Below are positions 1 through 10,690 of a stretch of 58,549 bases of DNA, one piece after another; within the stretch, counting starts at the first letter, position 1; each line of letters opens with the position of its first letter. The notes under the pieces are model-generated. The model was not told where the DNA came from and ran no database searches. It saw only the letters and a program-made list of their open reading frames with translations. The translations under genes and the position numbers were made by a program. Source of the stretch: Brachionus rotundiformis (Eukaryota > Rotifera > Eurotatoria > Ploima > Brachionidae); assembly GCA_016802295.1 (NCBI GenBank), contig JAESIW010000090.1, forward strand, positions 1,068,936 through 1,127,484. Direction: 5' to 3'.

Positions 1-65
1 CCATTGTAGGATGTTGAGAATCTGATCCAATCTATGTACAGGTGTAAGCTGTTCCATGTCTTAAA
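1..65 (-). repeat. possible LINE 3'-end remnant
   Basis: The first bases contain a word close to one in the LINE at 3258-4336: both carry a CCAATCTATGT core that on the minus strand encodes an Ile-Asp-Trp-Val/Ile-Arg segment of the reverse transcriptase C-terminal region. Only this short similarity is visible, the rest is decayed or outside the window, so this is a weak call. Confidence 0.3.
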
Positions 66-1053
66 TAAATTTAAGAATTCCAACATGTATTTTATCATGA
101 CTTTATTTATATATTTGGTTAAATTATTCCATTGGATGTAAAGCATTCCAATCTCGAACCTTTTTTATCTAATGAACCCCACTCAATGGTACACATCTTT
201 AGATAACTGCATTTCACTAGCCAGGCATTAAACTGTATTTTGTAAGATTTTTAAATAAAAAAACTCTGAATGGTACAAGATAGGAATGGAATTGTTTGTT
301 TGTTGATAGATAGCTATAGATAATAGAACAAATGATATAAAAATTAAAATTTTCAAAATCTAAAGCTCCGAATTTTGAGTAGTCAAACATGTTTTTTGAG
401 TAGAAGTGATATTTAGCTATAAATAAAATTTTTAAAGTTTATTAACTCAAAAAACAGTACCAAAAGATAATCAAATTGCTTTTGTTTCTAATTATAATTT
501 TTTATTTAAGGAATTGATAGATTTTTATTTGAAAATTAAATTTTAAACTATCTTATCCTTATGTATAAATTTTAAAAGCATTCCGATAGCGAATTCAAAA
601 ATTTCAAATAAAAGCTCTTTTTGAATATTCTTAAGATTTTCAAGGTAAAAAATTAACTTATTTCTTTTATGGTTTCATCTTGAAGATAATTTGTTTCTTT
701 TTAAATATTTATTAGTCAAATATTCTAAGATAAACTTAAGATAAAAATAATGAAGATAGAGTTTTACGTTTTTGTAGGTATAAAATATTTAAACTAGATT
801 TAATTAGATTGCTAGAAATAATTTGTTAAGTGTTTATGAAAAATAACGTTTTTAAAATAATTTTATTCAAGTGCAAAACATAATTATATACCAAGATTTC
901 GAATGGTTGCCAAGATTAAAAGTTTAAGAAAAAGACTAAAATGAATAAAAAACAATTTAATTAAATAATTTATCTTTAATAAATTCATGAATTTAAACTC
1001 AAATGTCATAAATCTAACAAGCAATCTAGATAATAAAATGATAATGAATAATT
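66..1053. other. non-coding AT-rich stretch
   Basis: No reading frame of note, no RNA gene and no repeat could be recognised here. It is the 3' flank of the minus-strand EF-hand gene that follows. Confidence 0.6.
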
Positions 1054-1747
1054 TTAATTGAAAGGAGACATCAACGCTCTGAGTGAATAGTTTTTCAAAA
1101 GACCATCAATAAATTCTTCTTTGGATATTTTTCCATCTCCACTTTTGTCCAACTGACGACAGCACTCTTCAGTTAGCTGGGAAACATTGGTTGCTCGTTT
1201 GTCAGCACCAAGAAGATCTAGCATTCCGACAAGTACCGATCTCACTTCATTTATGTCCAAAGTTCCACTATTGTCCGCATCGTACAACTCGAATGCATAC
1301 TCCAGCTTTTTCTTTGGATCACCTCTGCTTGTCAATCTTTGTATAAACAAGAATTAGAATTTAATAGTCAAGTAAATAAAAAAGATAGTTAATTTACGCG
1401 TAGGCAATCATGAATTCGTTGAAGCTTATGTATCCATTGTTGTCATCGTCAAAAGCCCTGAAGACAAAGTTTGATATCTCGTCCAAAAGCTCTGGTGGCT
1501 CGGCTCTTAATTGGTTATAAAGTCGAGCGAATTCTTGTCTGTCCAATCTGGCATCTGGATTGTTGGCCATGAATTTGTCAAAAACATTCTTGATCTCTGC
1601 TTGAGACAATCCGGTCTGAGATGTCAGAAAATTAAAGTCTGCATCTGCTAGCTCAGTATTTTTTGTTGGTATAACCAATGGCTTTAAGTTTTCTGTACCT
1701 GTACTTGAAGGCTTTTTACCTTTATTTTTTCCTCCTTTGTTACCCAT
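1054..1747 (-). CDS. NCS-like EF-hand calcium sensor, paralog A (210 aa)
   Basis: Two exons, 1747-1398 and 1336-1054, joined by a 61-nt phase-2 intron; the spliced product is 210 aa. It starts Met-Gly-Asn-Lys and is Lys-rich, so an N-myristoylation site is plausible (Gly2). The body follows the neuronal calcium sensor (recoverin/frequenin) plan: a degenerate first EF-hand (NPD in place of the usual CPxG), then three canonical 12-residue loops, DDDNNGYISFNE, DADNSGTLDINE and DKSGDGKISKEE. It should bind about three calcium ions and act as a membrane-switch sensor; the partner is unknown. It ends in SPFN like paralogs B and C. Its intron falls just after EF2, a place where none of the other four paralogs has one. 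Paralog B lies 168 bp upstream on the same strand. Calcyphosin-like proteins are the alternative family; the NCS-type spacing is the better match. Confidence 0.85.
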
Positions 1748-1915
1748 TTTAAAATGAAATTTTATTAATAAAAAAGTTTATTTTTTGACAAATTATAAAA
1801 TGAAAAAAAAACTCTAAATGTATGATTAAATATTGTTTTATTTCGAAATTAATTTTAAAATCTAGTATTAAAAAATTCCTAAGTACTGAACATAAAATTT
1901 AAAAAATTATGCTTA

Positions 1916-2578
1916 TTAATTGAACGGAGACATTAAAGCTCTCAAGCTGTAGTTGGCAAGTAGACCTTCTATGAATTCTTGTTTGCCAACCTTTCCGTCT
2001 CTATTAGCATCCAATTGTTCAAAGCATTCAGCAGCCAAAGCTCGGGAATCTGTTTTTTTGTCAGCTCCCTTGAAAATTATTCAAGTAAAGATAGGTTCAA
2101 AATTTATCTATAAATCTACGCTTACCAATAGATCCAACATACCAATAATTACTGATCTTACTTCTTCAGATGTAAGGCTACCATTTTCATCTACATCGTA
2201 CAAATCAAAAGCATATTCTAACTTTTCTTTGGGTTCGCCACTGGTTGTTAATGAGTAAGCTACCAAAAACTCATTGAAAGAAATGGTTCCATTGTCATCT
2301 TGGTCAAATGCCTCGAAAACAAAAACAGATATTTCGTCAATAAGCTCGGGCGGTTCTGGTCTCAACTTGTCATAAAGACGGCAAAATTCTCTCCTGTCCA
2401 TCTTACCATCCGAGTTTCCCGCCATAAAATCATCATAAAACTGCTTAATCTCTGGTCTTGACATACCAGTTTGAGCCGCTAGAAAATTGAAGTCTTTTTC
2501 GCTCAGCTCATTTTTTTGTGGAACAACCACTGGCTTGGTATCACCTGCATTTGTTGGTTTCGATTTTTTGCCACCCAT
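1916..2578 (-). CDS. NCS-like EF-hand calcium sensor, paralog B (201 aa)
   Basis: Exons 2578-2126 and 2068-1916, with a 57-nt phase-0 intron directly after the EF3 segment ending Leu-Asp-Leu-Leu; the product is 201 aa. The second exon restores EF4 (DANRDGKVGKQE) and the shared SPFN end. EF2 (DQDDNGTISFNE) and EF3 (DVDENGSLTSEE) are canonical; EF1 is degenerate. The N-terminus MGGKKSK has Gly2 and a basic patch, suggesting myristoyl/membrane anchoring. It is the near twin of paralog C at 7496-8158; even the introns differ by a single base, which points to recent duplication or gene conversion. A TATA-like box sits about 50 bp upstream of the start codon. The role is probably a calcium-dependent regulator; the target cannot be read from sequence. 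Confidence 0.88.
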
Positions 2579-2625
2579 TTTTTAAAAAATCTCAATTTAT
2601 TTTATTAAAATATTAGTTTTTCCCT

Positions 2626-2634
2626 CTTTTATAG
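2626..2634 (-). promoter_or_regulatory. TATA-like box of NCS paralog B
   Basis: On the minus strand this reads CTATAAAAG, about 50 bp upstream of the ATG at 2578. Position and sequence fit a core promoter; it is not otherwise tested. Confidence 0.5.
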
Positions 2635-3257
2635 ACCAAGTTGCTATTTATTCAAAGGTAATTAATATTGGTTGAATAAGACTCCAGGTATAACTCGAAT
2701 GAAATTATTTTATGTTTATGTGAATTCGGACTAAATTTTTTCACGTTTTGCATGCCCCCTCTGTTAAATATTTGACTAAATTTTGTCTAAATTAGATCTT
2801 TTATATAGATATCAATTGTGACGAAAATTATTTTTTTAATAATATAAATTAAATATTTAAAATAAAAACTAGTTTTATTTTAAGATATTCTTTTATAATG
2901 CTTTACTTTTTCAAGATTTTTTCAAATTTTTTCTAGATAGATTGTTTAAAAAATTTAAAAATCACAAAAACCTTGGTCTCTTTTAGAGAAATATGTTTGT
3001 TAAGTATTTTAGAAGTAATCAAATAAAATATAAAATTGCCACTTAAAAATTTAAAAAATTTTAAATAAAAAACTAATTAATTTAATTTATCACAATGAAT
3101 TAGACCTAAAATATATCTCTCAAATTGATTACTAATTTTTTTCAAAAATTATTACTTAACTGATGATTAATCTTATCTTTTACAATTATAACAACTATTT
3201 TGAAAGCCTAAGTTATTTTAACACAACTGGGACAATAAAAAAATTGTTTCCAATTAA
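2635..3257. other. non-coding AT-rich stretch
   Basis: About 620 bp between NCS paralog B and the LINE 3' end. Nothing coding or structured was recognised. Confidence 0.5.
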
Positions 3258-4336
3258 TAATAATAATAAAGAATAAGCTACGGCAAGCATGCTTGCGGAT
3301 ACGTCTTACTAGGAAGACATCTTTGGTAGCTAGATGCATTGAAATCTAGTTACATAAACAAAGTTATTTGTAGTTCTAAAATTAAAATTCCCCAAGTCCA
3401 CCGGAATATTTCCATGCATCGAGTCTATTTTTGAACTGGTTTACATTCGAGGCATCGATTACTTTCTCAGGCAGGCTGTTCCACACTCTAATCACACGAT
3501 TTGTGAAAAAGTTTTCACGCTGGGCGCAGTTGGTAGGTGCTTGGACGGACAGGCGCCTCTTGTGCCCTCTAATACCTCGTGCTGGTCCTGGTTGGGAGAG
3601 CGAGCTGCAATGTGGGAGAGGTCTGACCCAATCTATGTTGTTTAAACCGCTTCTTATCTTGAACATTTAAATCACGTCACCTCTTGTCCTACGTTCGCTC
3701 AGAGTGGACAAACCCAAGATGGAAAGGCGATCGCTGTAGCTTAAGTTATGGATTCTTGGAACGAGTTTGGTTACTCGTCTTTGGACTTTCTCAAGAATGT
3801 TGCTGTCCTTGGCAGTGTAGGGAGACCAGACCACTGCAGCATACTCTAAATGAGGCCTGACATATGCACAGTATAGCGTTATGAATGTGGTGTTAGTCCA
3901 AAATTTGAACGTTTTTCTCAGCTGTCCAAGGATAAAGATTGCTTTATTAGCTTGGGCTTTGATATGACTGGAGAACTTGAGATTGCTAGCGAAGGTTACT
4001 CCCAGATCTTTTTCAGTACTAGTTTGATTAAGTACTGATCTGGTCACACCCATGCAGAGGTCTAAGTCCGAGTACTTGGTTTGGTCGGATCTGCTGCATT
4101 CCATTACTTTACATTTTTCGATGTTGAACAGCATCTGCCAAGTTGTTGACCACTCAGTCAGTGCATCAAGATCCCGTTGCAGCAGCGTCAGGTCGTTAAC
4201 ATTTCGGATTGTTACAATGAGCTTACTATCGTTCGCGAAAAGCTTGATCACGTGATTCACTATATCTGGCATGTCATTGATATAGATTACGAACAGCAGT
4301 GGGCCTAGAACACTTCCCTGAGGGACTCCACTAGTT
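3258..4336 (-). mobile_element. 5'-truncated non-LTR retrotransposon (CR1/jockey-like RT)
   Basis: The minus strand encodes the second half of a reverse transcriptase. It begins at about 4336 with the conserved GVPQGSVLGPLLF motif, followed by the catalytic-box region, which reads LFANDSKL where active elements have ADD. Then come the C-terminal blocks ending in the NRVIRVWNSLP segment and the stop at 3382. One in-frame TAA at 3667-3669 interrupts the reading frame just after RGDVI. Downstream lies a short tail ending in an ATT microsatellite (about 3258-3272), typical of CR1/L2-type 3' ends. The 5' truncation, the Asp-to-Asn change and the stop show a dead copy. It sits between NCS paralogs B and C. 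Confidence 0.9.
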
Positions 4337-4348
4337 AATCTTTTATTT

Positions 4349-4611
4349 CAATTTCAAGGTTAATCAACAGACAAGACCGATTATTTATTTAAACATTATA
4401 AAATAAATTGTACGAGTTAAAAATGAATAAATTATTTATATAATTATTTAAAAAAATAAAACATTGAAATATTTTAATTAAATTTTTTGAATTTTTTTAC
4501 AAAATCAGAGAAAATTAGATTAATATTATTAAAAATTGAATGCTTAAATGTTGTAAATTTCAACATTGATCTCTTGATCACAAAGCAATTTATAAGTCTT
4601 GAGTAGAAAAA
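4349..4611 (+). repeat. dispersed repeat R1, copy 1
   Basis: About 260 bp that reappear in the same orientation at 22986-23262. The copies start with CAATTTCAAGGTTAATCAAC and end around CAAAGCAATTTATAAGTC. Inside is a small hairpin word (TGTTG, 7-nt spacer, CAACA). Both copies lie beside LINE remnants, so R1 may be part of an element or its preferred neighbour. No coding capacity is visible. Confidence 0.75.
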
Positions 4612-5053
4612 TCCAAAAGTTTTTTCGCTATTTACTGACTTTGATGTTGGTTCTATCAGATTCTCATTATTCCTTAAATTATATTAATTTCAAACTCTTT
4701 GAGTCATTTTTCTTTAAATTCTGCCTTAGATATTCTGGAGAGTTATGAAAGTATAATGTTTTATAAGCAAAAGATAACATTCTATCTGGTATTCTATGCA
4801 TATAGGCCATACTTTTCTAAGAAGTTAATAATATCGTTAAAGTTATTTACATCAGTTTAGTAAAAAATTTTAGATAAATTTTAATATTTAATTGATTATA
4901 TCAACATTTATTAGACAATTTGAATAAAAGATAAAAATGGAGTATTTTTAAACCTTTGTATCACTAAGCAGCTTCAAATTTGTGTTTTTGCAGGTACAAA
5001 AATGTTAATTATTTTCAGATACTCAATTACCTTGTTTATTTATTTTAAAATTT
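4612..5053. other. non-coding stretch upstream of OMA1
   Basis: AT-rich, no recognisable feature. It should contain the promoter and 5' UTR of the OMA1-like gene. Confidence 0.5.
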
Positions 5054-6429
5054 ATGAAAATTTGCCTACACCGTACTCTTTACCAAATTATGCTAAAAAT
5101 GTTTAAAAGTTTGATTTTTAAGTCGACTAATATAAGATCTGTTTGGATACATACTTCATCTAGCCAAAAGGCAATACCTCCAATTATTTGGTTAATCATT
5201 AAGCCGGTGTCAAAATTAGGCTCAATCGTAATTGGACGGTATTCAAAAATTATTAATTAAAAATCAGACTTTTTTAGATAAATTTTTTAAAATTAAATTT
5301 TTCTAGTGGTCTGAGACAATGGTTTAAGTCACCAGCCAACTTGCATAGGAAAAAAGCTCTCATTGAACATTTTAGAAGCAAAAGGAAATACTATTTCCTG
5401 GGCGCTACAGGTCTTGGTTTTGGTAGCTATGGCTACTATACAAGTCATTTGGAACTAACTCCAATCACACACCGTCAGCGGTTTATTCTATTCAAGTCAA
5501 AACACCTTAAAGAAATAGAAGAATTCGAAAAGAAAAATATTTTAGAATCTTGCCAAGACAAAATCCTACCACCAAATCATAAATACACAGTGCATGCACT
5601 ACGCATTGCCAATAGACTTTTTGCTGCCAATTTGCATCTTCCAGAAGTTAAGGAAATTAAATGGAAGCTGACCGTAATTGAGTCTGAAATTGTCAATGCC
5701 TGTGCTTTTCCGGTTTGTTTTGTTTTTAAAAAGTAAAACAAATTTTTATTTTTTTTGTTTTAACTTGGTCAGAATGGAGATGTGTTTGTTTTTACGGGAC
5801 TAATGGATTTTGTGAAAAATGATGACGAGTTGGCTTTCATAATTGCCCACGAAATGTCCCATACTATCCTCCAGCATGGAGTAAATCTTTAAAATAAAAT
5901 AATGCTTTACCAGAATTCAGATTTTGCCAAAAAATAAAGGCCGAACAAATGAGCCATTCACGAATCTTCGATATAATTTCAATAGGCTTAAGTCTTGTCA
6001 TATGGAGTTTGGTACCCACAGATGCAAGTTCTGTAATTGTGGAAAAAATATCTGATTACATGCAGGACTTTTTTTTTAGCCTGCCTTATGGAAGAGTACT
6101 GGAAAAAGAAGCAGATATGGTAGGCATGATTCTTTCGGCTCGGGCATGTTTTGATGTCCGAAATAATGCAGCCTTTTGGCAACGAATGAACGAGTTGAAT
6201 AAAGATAAGGAAGTGCCAGAGTTTTTGTCAACTCATCCGTCAAATAGCAATAGAGCCCAGGACTTGGATAATTTTTTGCCTCAAGTATGACCTTATCTAT
6301 TCATTAGGTTTAATTAAGTAATTAACAAAAATTATTTTGAAGGCTTTACAAATACGTGACGAATGCAATTGTTATAAATTACCTGAAAAATCTTCAATTC
6401 CCAAAAGTCGATACAAAAATTTACAATGA
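5054..6429 (+). CDS. OMA1: OMA1-like mitochondrial metalloendopeptidase (M48), 376 aa
   Basis: Five exons: 5054-5238, 5307-5712, 5773-5880, 5940-6284, 6343-6429 (376 aa). OMA1 is the inner-mitochondrial-membrane stress protease that cleaves the dynamin OPA1 and, in mammals, DELE1. Seen here: a basic, Ser/Thr-rich N-terminus that could be a targeting peptide; a conserved PPIIWLIIKPVSKLGS block; a glycine-rich hydrophobic segment before FTHL-like YTSHLELTPIT; the zinc-binding HEMSH motif at residues 223-227; and the third ligand, Glu290, in the EKEAD motif. The STHPSNSNR segment near the C-terminus matches the family. Introns are 47-68 nt. The start at 5054 is the first ATG in frame, but a Met a few codons later (residue 13 or 16) could also serve. 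The catalytic residues are intact, so it is probably functional. Confidence 0.93.
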
Positions 6430-7495
6430 TCTAATATATTTTTCTAATTTTTTAAATTTAAAAAATAAAATATTCCAAATTAGATCTTAAATTAATTAGG
6501 TAATTTAAACTAACATGAAGTATTATTATTTTTATTTTTATTAAATACTCTAAAAATATGTAAAATTTTGGAAATTATGTTGATGGTAAATGAAGGATGA
6601 TGGAACTCTTGGTTCTGTCGTAATTTTCAAATTTTGATGTTCTTTAAATCTCTGGTTTTCTAGTATCTTATTTAATTTTTTTTTTATTAAAAATGACTTG
6701 TCTGGAGTCTGGACATTGTATAAAATCAAGAGTGAAAGCTTTTTTTAAAAGGGCTATCAAGTAAATGGAAGCGAGTTCCAAAAACTGTGGTAGTTGAAAC
6801 AAAATGGTTTATTTAGGCTTCAATTTTTTAGCAATTTTCAAATAATTGGAGAAAAGTTTAAGTTTCCATCATAATAAATGTATGAGACTTTTATAGGAAT
6901 CGAAAAATAAAATGTGATAACTTAATTTTTAAATAGTTAACTATTATTCGTATTTTTTAAGTAATATCATCTTTTTTTTAAATGAAGAGTGTTGCTTACT
7001 GTTTTCTTATTTTTAGATACCAGATTATTTTAGATAAAATTAAATTTACTATAAACCTTTATTGAAATTTATAACATAATAGTTAAAAAAATTACCATTA
7101 TTTGGTATCTTGAATTTAATGAGTAACTTTTGAATAAATTTAAAATCACATCTTTCCGACACCTTTCATGAGCAAAATCCAAATAAAAACTCAAAATTTT
7201 ATAATCAATTTATTAATCATTTTTTGTTGAAATTTGTGGAAAAAACTTTTCTTTTTATGAATATCAAATTTTTTGGTTAGATTTTATTGTTTAATTTTAA
7301 ATTGAATGCAAAAATATTACTAATTCTATAATTACTAATAAATGCTTGAAAAAAAAATATAAGAGAAAAACTACCTATGACAAATATTAAAAATCCTAAA
7401 GAAGAAAACTGATACAGTTTACTTGTAAGGCTTGAAATTAGAAAAAATTATTCATCTAATATTTATTAAGTCCATACTCTAAAAATTATCTGAAT
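6430..7495. other. non-coding intergenic stretch
   Basis: About 1.07 kb between the ends of OMA1 (plus) and NCS paralog C (minus), so it holds the 3' flanks of both. Very AT-rich; no gene, RNA or repeat recognised. Confidence 0.6.
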
Positions 7496-8158
7496 TTAGT
7501 TAAAAGGAGACATTAGAGCTCTCAAGCTGTAGTTGGCAAGTAGACCTTCTATGAATTCTTGTTTGCCAACCCTACCATCTCTATTGGCATCCAATTGTTC
7601 AAAGCATTCGGCAGCCAAAGCTCGAGCATCTGTTTTTTTGTCAGCTCCCTTGAAAATTATTCAAGTAAAGATAGGGTCAAAATTTATCTATAAATCTACG
7701 CTTACCAATAGATCCAACATACCAATAATTACTGATCTTACTTCTTCAGATGTAAGGCTACCATTTTCATCTACATCGTATAAATCAAATGCATACTCTA
7801 GCTTTTCTTTGGGTTCTCCTTCAGTTGTTAATGAGTAAGCTACCAAAAACTCATTGAAAGAAATGGTTCCATTGTCATCTTGGTCAAATGCCTCGAAAAC
7901 AAAAACAGATATTTCGTCAATTAGCTCGGGCGGTTCTGGTCTCAGCTTGTCATAAAGACGACAAAATTCTCTCCTGTCCATTTTACCATCCGGATTACCT
8001 GCCATAAAGTCATCAAATATTTGCTTTATTTCAGCTCTTGACATTTCTGTTCTAGCTGTTAAGAAATCAAAGTCTTTTTCAGTCAGCTCATTTTTTTGTG
8101 GAACAACCACTGGCTTGGTATCACCTGCATTTGCTGGCTTCGATTTTTTACCACCCAT
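7496..8158 (-). CDS. NCS-like EF-hand calcium sensor, paralog C (201 aa)
   Basis: Exons 8158-7706 and 7648-7496 (201 aa), with the same phase-0 intron site as paralog B. It starts MGGKKSK (possible myristoylation), with a degenerate EF1 (NPDGKMDRRE), canonical EF2 (DQDDNGTISFNE), EF3 (DVDENGSLTSEE) and EF4. It differs from paralog B mainly in a patch covering residues about 30-65 (for example SRAEIKQIFDDF against SRPEIKQFYDDF). The rest, intron included, is nearly identical. That mosaic favours gene conversion between B and C. A good TATA box is present 37 bp before the ATG. It is likely a calcium-myristoyl-switch type sensor; partners are unknown. Confidence 0.88.
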
Positions 8159-8194
8159 TTTTCTATTTAATGAACAATTTAAAAAAAATCTATT

Positions 8195-8204
8195 CCTTTT
8201 ATAC
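8195..8204 (-). promoter_or_regulatory. TATA box of NCS paralog C
   Basis: The minus strand reads GTATAAAAGG, 37 bp upstream of the start codon at 8158; a textbook core-promoter match in the right place. Confidence 0.6.
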
Positions 8205-8770
8205 TATATTTGAGTGATGATTAATTTTCATAAGACTCTAGGCGTTGGTTTAGTGTTAATAAATTTTTATTATTCCACATATTTAAGTATGTATATTTAG
8301 TAGCAAAAAATATATTTATTTTGTGGTTAAAATAGATTGCTTAAATAATAAAAATGCTTAATATTTGTGATATTTTCTGTACACCACATAAAGGTGAGTT
8401 TTTTTATAGAAATTAATATATTTTTGCGTATCTAAAATTTAAAGCTTCACCTTTTGGTTTACAGTCTTGTGATCAATTTAGCTAATTTTAATTAACTAAA
8501 GCTCTCTCTTTGGCAACAGTGATTGTTTATACTTTAAACTTTAATCGAATTGTTATTATTTAATTTTACTTTTGATTATTTTATTAAAAATTCATAATAA
8601 ATTTAATTGAATTTAATTAAAATTAATTGGTTATAGCATTAGGGACACTTAACTGGAGTTATGATTTAAATTTCAAAATAGGTCCAAATTTTGGTCACAT
8701 AATAATCTTTGGATGAAATGAAAAAATATGTCTAAAAGTTGAAAATTTTTATTAAAAATAAATTTGAATT
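8205..8770. other. non-coding intergenic stretch
   Basis: 5' flank of NCS paralog C and 3' flank of paralog D, both on the minus strand. Nothing else recognised. Confidence 0.5.
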
Positions 8771-9439
8771 CTATTGAAAAATAGTGACAACATTTCGAAA
8801 ATCTTTGTTCTGAGCAAGACCCTCAATGAAATCATCTAAAATAAATTGAAAAAAATTAATTAATTAATTTTATTAAAATATTTGTAACAAGTTACCTTTT
8901 TTTACCACACAAGTAATCTTGACATTTTTAATGCAGTCTCTGGCAATCTCAGCAATAGAGGCATCTTTAGGAGGCTCGAACAATTCCAACATGCCATAAA
9001 CAGCCTCGCGTACCTCGTCCAAATCAAGAGCATTGTCCTGGTTGGTGTCATAAACCTCAAATGCGTACTCGATTTTTTTTCTTATATCGCCACGGCTGGT
9101 CAGCGCATAGGTTATGAAAAACTCTCTTAGGCTTACCAAATCGGCTTCCAAGTCTTTAATTCCTAGCGCGTGAAACACATTCTCGGACAGTCCGAGAATA
9201 ATTTCAGGCGATTCTTTCCTCAAGGACAGATACAGGTCGCAAAATTCTCTGCGGTTCATGCGACCATCAGGATGAGTCTCAAGGAAGTTTTCAAACAAGC
9301 TTTTGATCTCATCTTTGGGCAGTTCTGTCTGATAGGCCAAAAAGTCATAGTCGCGCTCTCTGGGCGGCTCAAATGGCAGCTTTCGCAGCTTGTTTTTCAA
9401 GCATTGAGAATGCTCAAATTTTGATTGAGAAGAACCCAT
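8771..9439 (-). CDS. NCS-like EF-hand protein, paralog D (202 aa)
   Basis: Exons 9439-8896 and 8835-8771, with a 60-nt phase-1 intron inside the fourth EF-hand region; the spliced protein is 202 aa. The N-terminus MGSSQSK fits the myristoylation consensus (Gly2, Ser6). Overall it has the NCS layout but eroded calcium sites. EF2 has become GIKDLEADLVSL without acidic ligands in place. EF4 reads IKNVKITCVVKKDD. EF3 (DTNQDNALDLDE) keeps the acidic frame but has Asn for the usual Gly at loop position 6. It is therefore predicted to bind at most one calcium ion. It is head-to-head with its sister paralog E (start codons 181 bp apart), which aligns with it along the whole length but has no intron. 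Confidence 0.87.
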
Positions 9440-9620
9440 TTTGTAAAAATAAACTTTTTAAAAAACTATCTAATTTATACATTTATATTTTATTTTTAGA
9501 ATTAATTGAATACAAAACAGCTATCCTCAAAAATACTTGATAAATTCTTTTCTAATAATAAAAAGCTTTTTTATATAAATCTTTATTAATAGTGAACATT
9601 TTGGAAAAAAAATTCTAAAC
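9440..9620. promoter_or_regulatory. shared divergent promoter of NCS paralogs D and E
   Basis: 181 bp separate the two start codons. On the plus strand TATATAAATC (about 9570-9580) lies some 45 bp before the E start. On the minus strand a GTATAAATT-like word lies about 40 bp before the D start. Both genes are probably driven from this interval. Confidence 0.55.
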
Positions 9621-10229
9621 ATGGGTTCATCTAACACGAAATTTGAGCCAATTCATTATTTGAGAAACAAATTGGGAAAACTTCCATTTGAAAAATTGAC
9701 CGAAAGAGATTATGACTTTATTTCTTACCAAACTGGTCGCGAGAAGAGTCAAATAAAGAGCACATTTGAAAGCTTCTTGGAGACTCATCCGGATGGACGA
9801 ATGAACAAAAATGAGTTTTGCCAACTTTACCAGACTTTGCGTCCAGACTCAGCTGAAAAATTGCTTGTCATATTTGAAAATGTCTTCCGTGCACTCGGAG
9901 TTCAAAATCCCGAGGCTGATTTGATCAGTATGAAAGAGTTTTTAATCACCTTTTCGCTGACCAGTCTTGGCGACTTTAAAAAAAAGCTCGAATATGCATT
10001 CGAGGTCTATGACTTGAATAAGGACGGGGCCTTGGAAATAGATGAAGCAAAAGAGGCAATTTATGGCATCATGGAACTTTTCAAACCTCCCAAGGAAAAA
10101 ACAATTCCCGAAATTACCAATGATTGCATGCAAAATGTCAAAATAACATGCACCGTAAAAAAAGATGACTTCATCCAAGGCCTGAGCGAAAATAAACGCT
10201 TTTCTAGTGTTATAAATATTTTCAAATAA
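9621..10229 (+). CDS. NCS-like EF-hand protein, paralog E (202 aa, intronless)
   Basis: A single open frame of 202 aa, MGSSNTKFE at the start (possible myristoylation) and VINIFK at the end. It aligns along its whole length with paralog D. EF3 (DLNKDGALEIDE) is a canonical calcium loop; EF2 (GVQNPEADLISM) and EF4 (MQNVKITCTVKK) have lost their ligands. It lacks the intron that splits EF4 in D, so either D gained it or E lost it. It is divergently transcribed from D over a short shared promoter. Probably a specialised single-site calcium sensor or a calcium-independent adaptor of the NCS fold. Confidence 0.87.
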   Translation: MGSSNTKFEPIHYLRNKLGKLPFEKLTERDYDFISYQTGREKSQIKSTFESFLETHPDGRMNKNEFCQLYQTLRPDSAEKLLVIFENVFRALGVQNPEADLISMKEFLITFSLTSLGDFKKKLEYAFEVYDLNKDGALEIDEAKEAIYGIMELFKPPKEKTIPEITNDCMQNVKITCTVKKDDFIQGLSENKRFSSVINIFK

Positions 10230-10690
10230 TTATTTTTAATAAAAATAAATTTTTTTTGATTTAATTAGAATTATTTAATATTTTTAAATGTTTTCTATTA
10301 TCTTCATTATAGTCAAAAATTTAGGCTCAAAAAATATATATTCATATTAAAATCAGCAGTCAAATCACCAGATGAAAAATTTGGTTAAACAGGTTTGATT
10401 TGGATCATGGTTTTCTTATTCTGAATATAATTTAAAAATGCTAATTAAATAAGAGTTTTTAAAAATTAATTTCTATCAATTTAAAAAAAATAGTTAAGAA
10501 CGAAGCTGCTAAAAATTTTTGATAAATTTTATCTTTTAGAATTAAGTAATAAATTATTTTTTTATTGTTAAAACACATTGTAAAACTGCTTATAAAAAAC
10601 AATGATAACTAAAAGATAGAGCTTTTTTTCAAAAATTTTAGTTTTAAATAAATTTATTGATTTAATTTTGAAAATTTAAATTTTTAAAAT
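10230..10690. other. non-coding stretch
   Basis: Holds the convergent 3' ends of NCS paralog E (plus) and RSPH10B (minus). No other feature seen. Confidence 0.55.

Noticed and set aside
9621..10229. Paralog E as a processed pseudogene
   Set aside because: The frame is intact, has a TATA-like promoter and no poly-A tail, and EF3 is well conserved.
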